In this document: piece after piece, positions 1 to 5,285 of the stretch
Position numbering within the stretch: the first letter of the stretch is position 1
Layout of the letters: every line of letters starts with the position of its first letter
Source: an uncultured Phycisphaerales bacterium
Lineage (GTDB): Bacteria > Planctomycetota > Phycisphaerae > Sedimentisphaerales > Anaerobacaceae
Direction of reading: 5' to 3'
Length of the DNA: 5,285 nucleotides
NCBI GenBank assembly: GCA_937927975.1
Contig: CALEZT010000125.1
Span: 1 to 5,285, forward strand
Translations under genes and position numbers: made by a program
Notes under the pieces: generated by a model
Databases searched by the model: none
Seen by the model: only the letters and a program-made list of their open reading frames with translations
Told to the model about the DNA's origin: nothing

Positions 1-1543
1 ATGCTCCCGGGAGTAGCGCTGCCATCCCAATAGGCGTGATCGTCGGGATGGCGGCCACGGCAGCCTGCAACGCCAGTTCATCGGCATCGCTGAGTTGATC
101 CCGCAGTTCGACGCCCATTTCGTAGCGCATGGAATCAACTACAATGTACGCGACAGGACCGCCTTTGCTCTTGACCAGGTTCGGGTAGATCCGTGTCTGG
201 CAGAGTGCTTCCGGGATCACCCAATTCGCCTGACGCAGAGCTCCCGCGACACCGACCGCCATCGCCTGCAACGTCTGATCGTACTCGGATCGGACCAGGT
301 TTACAGCATCCTCGCATTCGGGCTCCTCGGTCATGCTGGCGATCAGGGCTTCCAGCCTCCGCTGGACGTGGTCAAGGCGATACCAACCATCCTCGGCAGT
401 GTACGCTTCAATCCATGTCATAGGCGAAGCGGCCTTCGCCGGTAAGGCACCATACACGGCTTGGGCGAGACTGCCGAGTTCCGTCATCAGCCGACAGACC
501 TCCCACTGATTCTGCCGACGCAGATCATGATCTGTCCAGAAGCTGCGACGATGATCGTCAACAATCGCGCGTGCCTCATCAAACCGCCGCCCAGAGATCA
601 ATTGTCCCACATAACTAAGTAGCGATCGTTCCTCGAATCGGAACGTATCGATCTTGCCAAGCATCTCCGGTGGTATCGTCTCGCTGCCCAGTCTCAGGTC
701 AGCTTCTACCTGGTCGGAGAGTTCGACGTAGGTATCTCCATGTCGCTGTCGAAGTGCCTGCGCCACATCCCGAATGAAGCTGACATGCTCCTTTGTCTGC
801 GGTGCCGGAATCATAGCGGTGGCAGCCGGCGGTTCCCCCCTGAAATCGTCGCGGAATTCGCCCACTAAGATATACCGAAGCGTCTTGGTTCTCGCCTCGC
901 CCAGCCTCATCTCTTCGGGCAGTCCCAAGCCCAGCCGCGAATCCATAAGCTTGAACAGTTCCGCCCCTGCGGATTTCTCGATGATAACAGCGTCTGCCGC
1001 GGGCTCCGCGATCCAATCGGCAATCAGATCAGCATTGCCACGGGCCTTATCAAAAATGACTCTGAGCATCGATTTGGAGCCGTTCTCCGCTTTCAGTAGT
1101 CCTACGATGTCCTCATAGGCTACAGTATCGCTGGCCAGCATTTCGTCGATCTGACCGTCAGTGTATTGCTGGCGGAGCACGTTCCGGGCTTGGCGTTTGA
1201 GTTGTGGCTCGTAGCAGATGCCAGCCTTCTCCAGTTCCATCAGTAGGGATTCGACGCTGTCCCTCTCAACTCCAGGCACGTAGATCAACAGCGGTTGCGG
1301 ATCATCGGCCGACACAATTGGCTCAACAGCAAACTTCACTTCAAAGAATGACCCCGTGAACTCGCACAGGCTCACTGTCGCCGTGCCGATCTGTACTTGC
1401 GACAACTTGCCACCCTCGGCGTCAGTCCCACCCCGCAGCTCACGAACGTAAGGCCGAAATTCTTCCCGGCTGTCGTACCACACGACCATGCGGCGTTTCG
1501 CAAGATGCTCGATGAGTTGCTTGTTCAGGTATTCATGAAGCAC
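1..1543 (-). CDS. pglZ: BREX system PglZ protein, alkaline-phosphatase-fold domain (3' end missing)
   Basis: The reverse strand is open from the GTG at 1543 through base 1 with no stop, giving 514 codons of an incomplete protein. The N-terminus (residues 17-36) reads KRRMVVWYDSREEFRPYVRE, the 'VWYD..EF' opening typical of PglZ proteins. Residues 464-514 are the start of the PglZ domain proper: VAYIVVDSMRYEMG (candidate metal/active-site D470, with R473 and E475), then AAIPTITPIGMAALLPGA, the family's 'lPs.TplGMaaLlPg' block. Residues 100-460 are mostly helical-looking linker without a motif I can name. PglZ proteins usually run about 800-900 residues, so roughly the last 40% lies off the left edge. 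GTG is chosen because GGAGG sits 8 bases upstream and no ATG occurs nearby in this frame. In BREX, PglZ is essential for phage exclusion and acts in the cytoplasm with the other Brx/Pgl proteins. The start overlaps the preceding small gene by 11 bases. The family call is firm; the precise activity is not shown by the sequence. Confidence 0.93.
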   Translation of the reverse strand, partial: MLHEYLNKQLIEHLAKRRMVVWYDSREEFRPYVRELRGGTDAEGGKLSQVQIGTATVSLCEFTGSFFEVKFAVEPIVSADDPQPLLIYVPGVERDSVESLLMELEKAGICYEPQLKRQARNVLRQQYTDGQIDEMLASDTVAYEDIVGLLKAENGSKSMLRVIFDKARGNADLIADWIAEPAADAVIIEKSAGAELFKLMDSRLGLGLPEEMRLGEARTKTLRYILVGEFRDDFRGEPPAATAMIPAPQTKEHVSFIRDVAQALRQRHGDTYVELSDQVEADLRLGSETIPPEMLGKIDTFRFEERSLLSYVGQLISGRRFDEARAIVDDHRRSFWTDHDLRRQNQWEVCRLMTELGSLAQAVYGALPAKAASPMTWIEAYTAEDGWYRLDHVQRRLEALIASMTEEPECEDAVNLVRSEYDQTLQAMAVGVAGALRQANWVIPEALCQTRIYPNLVKSKGGPVAYIVVDSMRYEMGVELRDQLSDADELALQAAVAAIPTITPIGMAALLPGA

Positions 1544-2108
1544 GTTCGTTGCCTCCGTCCTGGTCTGCTCGTTCGTGGACCTGCTGTTCGATCGTCCTAA
1601 TGATCCGCTCTCGCCATTCCCTTAGGAAACCGCAGAAGTCGCTGACCAGATCCTCCCACATTTCGTCTTCCGTGGCACCAAACTCCGTGGGCAGAGGAAT
1701 ATCGTAGCGTTCCGCTGCCGTGAGATATGATTCCGATAGACTCTCGGCGGTAGCTTTGTCAGAGCCGGAAGTCCCCAAGATTGTCTCAGCGACATCGGGG
1801 AGATTGACCTCCAAGAAGAAACCCGGATCGCCGACATTGTCAAGATCCACAAGATGTTGATCCGGCCAGCCGCCGGGCCAGACCCTGGACACACGATCAT
1901 CCACGGATTCAGAGAGCTCCTTTCGAAGAGCCTCCTCCGGAGATCCACACGGCTTCCTAAGAGGATCGATGCTGTATGTCTCCATGAGTCTCTCGCATGC
2001 CGCCACCAAGAGCTGGTCTTGTTCACCTTCATCAAGACAGCGATACAGTCGGATTAGTCGCCACTCATCACCGGTTAGCTCATGTGTTGAATGTTCGAAC
2101 TCTGCCAT
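1533..2108 (-). CDS. Unrecognised small acidic protein encoded between pglX and pglZ
   Basis: Complete 191-residue gene with an ATG at 2108 and TGA at 1535-1533. I do not recognise the family. It is strongly acidic: I count 44 Asp/Glu against 18 Lys/Arg. There is no signal peptide or membrane segment, so it is probably cytoplasmic. Residues 11-43 (LTGDEWRLIRLYRCLDEGEQ and on) look like two amphipathic helices. The middle (residues 75-110) is rich in Trp, Pro and Gly. The end (residues 137-180) looks helical, with EDEMWEDLVSDFCGFLREWR. No nuclease, helicase, methylase or helix-turn-helix motif is visible, and the four Cys (24, 38, 54, 159) are too scattered for an obvious zinc site. A good Shine-Dalgarno lies upstream, it starts 23 bases after pglX, and it overlaps pglZ by 11 bases, so it is a genuine member of the operon. 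Plausible inferred roles are a BREX accessory factor, a partner of PglX or PglZ, or a DNA-mimic-like regulator; none is demonstrated. Confidence 0.85.
   Translation of the reverse strand: MAEFEHSTHELTGDEWRLIRLYRCLDEGEQDQLLVAACERLMETYSIDPLRKPCGSPEEALRKELSESVDDRVSRVWPGGWPDQHLVDLDNVGDPGFFLEVNLPDVAETILGTSGSDKATAESLSESYLTAAERYDIPLPTEFGATEDEMWEDLVSDFCGFLREWRERIIRTIEQQVHERADQDGGNERAS
1552..1556 (-). promoter_or_regulatory. Shine-Dalgarno for pglZ inside the preceding gene
   Basis: On the minus strand GGAGG is followed by 8 bases (CAACGAAC) and then the GTG at 1543. It lies within the last codons of the 191-residue gene (Asp-Gly-Gly-Asn). It decides the pglZ start, since no ATG is available in frame nearby, and it suggests that pglZ translation is coupled to that of the small gene. 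Confidence 0.8.
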
Positions 2109-2116
2109 GACCCGGA

Positions 2117-2125
2117 TTCCTTCTC
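2117..2125 (-). promoter_or_regulatory. Shine-Dalgarno for the small acidic gene
   Basis: Minus-strand GAGAAGGAA lies in the 23-base gap between the pglX stop and the ATG at 2108. Nine bases (ATCCGGGTC) separate AAGGA from the ATG. This supports both the start and the reality of the small gene. The gap is too short to hold a separate promoter or a terminator. Confidence 0.75.
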
Positions 2126-2131
2126 GCCGTT

Positions 2132-5100
2132 CTATGTGCGGCGCCGCCTGCGATGAGAACCAGCGCCTAATCGGCCTGGTTCGGGTGCCTCCAGCAAGTT
2201 ATTGAGGGCTGCCTTGACTGCCTGGCTGGCACGTTCAGCCACAAGACGCTTGATCACCGCACCCCAGCCTTGTTGCGGTGCATCTTTCGCGACCAGTCTG
2301 CCTCCTTCGTTCTGTTCCCAGAACATGTCCTCCAAACCGTGGGCGATGGCCAAACTGGCGTCTGTACGGCACTTAGGAACGACCCGCTCGGGCCACAAGT
2401 GCATCGCTAAGTGAGTCCAGTCGTAGTCACCTTCGACGAGTTTGTCCCAACACGCCTTACATTCCTCTTGCCACGCCTTGTGCTGGGGCACGAGCCGCCA
2501 GAGCGGGGCGAAGTTGATAATCACGCCGTCGTCGAAATTTGGCTTCCACAATGGAGCGATCCGTTCAATCTCCTCGGCGAAGGTCCTCAATTCGACGACG
2601 AACGTCTCCTGTTGTTCGATCTCGCCACGCTGCGAGCGTGTCGGCTCTGACCCCACCTCCGCACGCAACCGGTCAAGTTTTCGCTGCTCATGTTCGAGCT
2701 TGGACTTCGCGTAATCATTGGACACCTCGAAGAATGTGTCTGAGGTGAGGCGGGGGTAGTAGAGCCAGATGGAGTAGCCTGCTGACACTGTTGCAAGCTG
2801 CCAGTAGATTGGAGCCTGGCGACGGTTTTCGGTGTACTGTCTGATGTGCTCGCCAAAGAATCGATGCGCCATCCATACCCGGAGAGTCTCGCCTTCACAG
2901 CCAAGCATCTCACTCAGTTCGTCCCTGGCTGCAGCCACCGCCTCAGGCCATACTTCCTCTAGCACCCCGACGATCCTGGCTTCTACATCGTCCCTATGTC
3001 CTGGATCATCGACAAGAAGCGTCCGTTGTTCTCGCTGTACACAAGTTGCGGAGGCCGGTTGATCACAGGGAATCACGTCACACACTTGATCACACACCAC
3101 CTCCATATCTAAGTCCCATGCATTCCTCTTCCAGCGTTCGTACAGCACTCCAATTATCCATGACAACAGGCCAAATGCTAACTGTTTCGGTGTGCGATCA
3201 CCTCGGGGTAGACACGGTGCCTTCGGTACGAAACCAGAGTCATCCCAGTCGCTTCTGCTAATCCCGAACGAGTGCGAGACAACAGTGTCGATCTTCTCCT
3301 GGAGTTGAGCAAATCGGGCCCGCATCTCCTCGATGCGCTTCTGGAATGCATCTGCACGCTCCAAAGGCGAGCCTTTGAAATGGGCGAGCAGGGCTGGTCC
3401 ACAATACACTTGCGTTAGCTCGTCGTCAGCGTAGAGCCCCGCGACCAGTCGATGCGCTTCGCGAGCAAACACTCCAAGCTCCTTCGGTGGGCAAGGCGTC
3501 GGCGTTGCCTTCACGAGGCCCACTTCATATTGGGGATCTAGATCTTCCCGAGCGAGACGCAGCCGAATAAGGCAATTGAAGGCCCAGCTGTTGAGTAATC
3601 CGAGGTACGCGAATAGGGACTCCGAAGGCACAAAGACGGCCTGACCACCCGTGCTAAAGATGCACCCTCCAGGCATGTGGTTCGGGGAGAAGCGGTGTGT
3701 ACGGCGCGGAAAGCGAAGTCCGGATTTGAAATAGAAGCTCTCAGCCTGCACCTTACGACTCGCACTTCCGACCTTCGCCTCCACATATGTCTTGATCTCT
3801 CGTCCGGAATTGTGCCAGTTGACAACCGCGGGATACGCACCGAAATAGGGCGAGTAGGAACCGCCAAGTGCTAGCGGTACCCATCGGCTACGGTCTGCCA
3901 GTTCGACCTCGGGGAAAAGCCGAACGAAGCGGAAATCATCCAAAGTACCGAGGCCACATCGAACGTTGCGATCCTCCTGCTCGAAGGGCAGGTGCTTGTG
4001 GTGCACTGCCAACAGAAAGCTAGGCGCCCAATAGCAAAGCGGCGCGTTGGGTACTTCCGCAAAGACGTGCAATGGGTACATCTTGATATCTATTGACGAC
4101 TCGCCGCAGGCAAGAGATGCTATATCTTGTCGCAGGACAGCGCCCTTATTATTGGCCCCGATGACTCTCAAGAATACGCTCTCACTGCCAACCTGCCTTT
4201 CAGCAAAGTCAAGGGAACAAGCTGTTGTCTCAACAATCGCATCGTCCAGTACACCTCCGCCGAGATCAGCGAGTGTTGCCAAGGATTGTGACTGGTAAAT
4301 CAATTGATCTCGCCAGCCTGTAAAGGAGGTGAGGAAATAGGGCGCTCGTGTCGTAATAGCGCCGACAAAGCCCCTCCATCGTGTGAGGACAGCGGCGCGT
4401 TCGACAAACATGCCGGCAATATCTTGTCGGGACAACTGGTATTCAGCTTCTAGTACAGCCTTGCTGTTCTTACTTGTTGCGCCAAATGGGGGGTTCATCA
4501 GTACTACATCGTATGCTCTCCGGCAAATATCCACGAAAGCGAACCCCGCGGCAGCATCTTCCGCGAAGAGCGCTTGCCGCGAATACGCATTCCACTTCCC
4601 CTCTCCCGCATATTGCTGTAATGCCGTCAGAACGTGCGACTCGACGTCACCCCAGAACTGATCGTCCGTGATGCCAGATAAATCGAAGTTCAATTGTGTA
4701 TTACTCACCCCAGAACTACAGAACAGGAGCATCTGATGCTGTTTTGGTCCCGCTACCCACCGCTGCTTCGCAGCAGAAATCGCGTCGCGAAGCTCTTCCT
4801 CTATCTTGAGCAGAGATCCGGCTTCGCCGACGAGTTGCATCTTGTCGAAGATCACCTCGACGAGCTGACCCAGCAGGGGCGGCTGGAGCTTCGCCGTAAA
4901 CTCCTTCAGGAGGTCCCTCTCGCCCGGCATCGGCTCGGCGACGACAATGTTCGTTTTATGGATCGCTGGTCGGATGGCTCGGCCGAGGCCCAGATCGTTG
5001 AACGCCCGCTGCGCCCGCATCCAGAGCGCGAACGCAGCGATCTGCGCGCAACGCGCGTCGATGTCGACACCATGGAGGTTGTTTTGCAGTATCAAGCTTG

Positions 5101-5241
5101 GCAAAGCCTTGTGGAGGGCATCGACCGTTTCATAGTCCTCGCGAAGGGTACCGGCAGATGACTTGCCATCGGGGCCGGGAACATCCGTAGCAGACGGGCT
5201 CGCCTCATCGTGCCAGGCTTCCTCATAGATGGTCAGCAGCA
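2132..5241 (-). CDS. pglX: BREX system adenine-specific DNA methyltransferase PglX (5' end missing)
   Basis: Open from the last native base at 5241 to TAG at 2134-2132, about 1036 residues. Residues are numbered here from the TTG at 5242-5240, which is not a real start because its first base belongs to the adapter. The first native residues, LLTIYEEAW, normally follow the SAM-binding 'DP..GSGHFL.YAFD' motif I, so motif I and the N-terminal helical domain (an estimated 200-300 residues) are missing. Seen in order: NNLHGVDIDARCAQIAAFAL (54-73), the methylase motif after motif I; VVLMNPPFGA (246-255, bases 4510-4481), the catalytic NPPF of N6-adenine methyltransferases; a target-recognition-like segment around 505-580 (FPRRTHRFSP, the GLLNS region); APIYWQL (810-816), a PglX hallmark; a charged, coiled-coil-prone stretch at 845-895; and DYDWTHLAMHLWPERVVPKC (939-958). 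The tail ends SHRRRRRT. PglX modifies adenine in an asymmetric site to protect host DNA and is also needed for defence. A stand-alone type IIG-like enzyme is the alternative, but the linked pglZ argues for BREX. Confidence 0.92.
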
Positions 5242-5285
5242 AGATCGGAAGAGCGTCGTGTAGGGAAAGAGTGTAGATCTCGGTG
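5242..5285. other. Illumina TruSeq adapter sequence left at the contig end (artefact)
   Basis: The last 44 bases begin AGATCGGAAGAGCGTCGTGT and continue through TAGGGAAAGAGTGTAGATCT to CGGTG. From memory this is the Illumina TruSeq universal adapter as read through on the second read, with no mismatch I can see. Read on the minus strand in the pglX frame it is open and encodes TEIYTLSLHDALPI, a known adapter-derived peptide that contaminates protein databases. These bases are not genomic. The contig ends here, and any pglX N-terminus extended into this stretch is chimeric. Confidence 0.97.

Noticed and set aside
95..445. 116-codon plus-strand open frame
   Set aside because: It is antisense to the conserved PglZ domain (VVDSMRYE), and its translation is low-complexity Arg/Pro-rich without family resemblance.
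835..840. Run of six C in pglZ as a possible slippage site
   Set aside because: It is too short to suggest phase variation, and the reading frame is intact through it.
699..1016. 105-codon minus-strand open frame
   Set aside because: It runs in another frame within pglZ, whose own frame is continuous over all 514 codons; its composition (Gly/Arg-rich) is typical of an out-of-frame shadow.
1622..2035. 137-codon minus-strand frame overlapping the small acidic gene
   Set aside because: The 191-residue frame has the better Shine-Dalgarno, tight spacing to pglX and the coupled overlap with pglZ. The alternative frame begins inside it and is Arg/Ser-rich.
2109..2131. Possible promoter or terminator between pglX and the small gene
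   Set aside because: The 23-base gap is filled by a ribosome binding site, with no room for -35/-10 elements and no hairpin followed by a T run.
4488..4493. Run of six G at the NPPF codons of pglX as a possible phase-variation tract
   Set aside because: Phase-variable pglX genes are known, but six bases is short, and the run is explained by the obligatory Pro-Pro codons of the catalytic motif.
4694..5161. 155-codon plus-strand open frame antisense to pglX
   Set aside because: It lies fully inside the conserved pglX reading frame on the other strand, its protein shows no recognisable motif, and it has no neighbouring gene on that strand. It is a shadow of pglX.

Overview
The window is one compact bacterial (or possibly archaeal) gene block, read entirely on the minus strand, and it is almost wholly coding. 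It holds two core genes of a BREX (bacteriophage exclusion) phage-defence system. In transcription order these are a 5'-truncated pglX (adenine-specific DNA methyltransferase, 5241 to 2132), a 191-residue acidic gene I do not recognise (2108 to 1533), and a 3'-truncated pglZ (alkaline-phosphatase-fold PglZ protein, from a GTG at 1543 and running off the left edge). Base composition looks moderately GC-rich by eye. Nothing here fixes a taxon.

Layout: 5285-5242 is not biological. It matches the Illumina TruSeq adapter sequence that appears at the ends of read-throughs, so the window's right edge is a contig end. 5241-2132 is pglX, entered just after the expected SAM-binding motif I; the NPPF catalytic motif, a target-recognition-like region and the conserved PglX C-terminal part are all present. 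After a 23-base gap with a good ribosome binding site comes the acidic small gene. Its last 11 bases overlap the start of pglZ, whose GGAGG Shine-Dalgarno lies inside the small gene. The three genes therefore look co-transcribed, and the last two look translationally coupled.

How they work together: in BREX, PglX methylates adenine at an asymmetric site to mark host DNA, and PglZ is required for blocking unmodified phage DNA. The other usual components (BrxA, BrxB, BrxC, and BrxL or helicases) are not in the window and would lie upstream beyond the contig break or downstream beyond the left edge. The subtype cannot be fixed. The small protein sits where type 3 and type 5 loci carry a helicase and where type 1 and type 6 loci usually have no gene, which makes it the best candidate for something undescribed. 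No RNA genes, CRISPR arrays, insertion sequences or terminators were seen, and there is no non-coding stretch longer than 44 bases.
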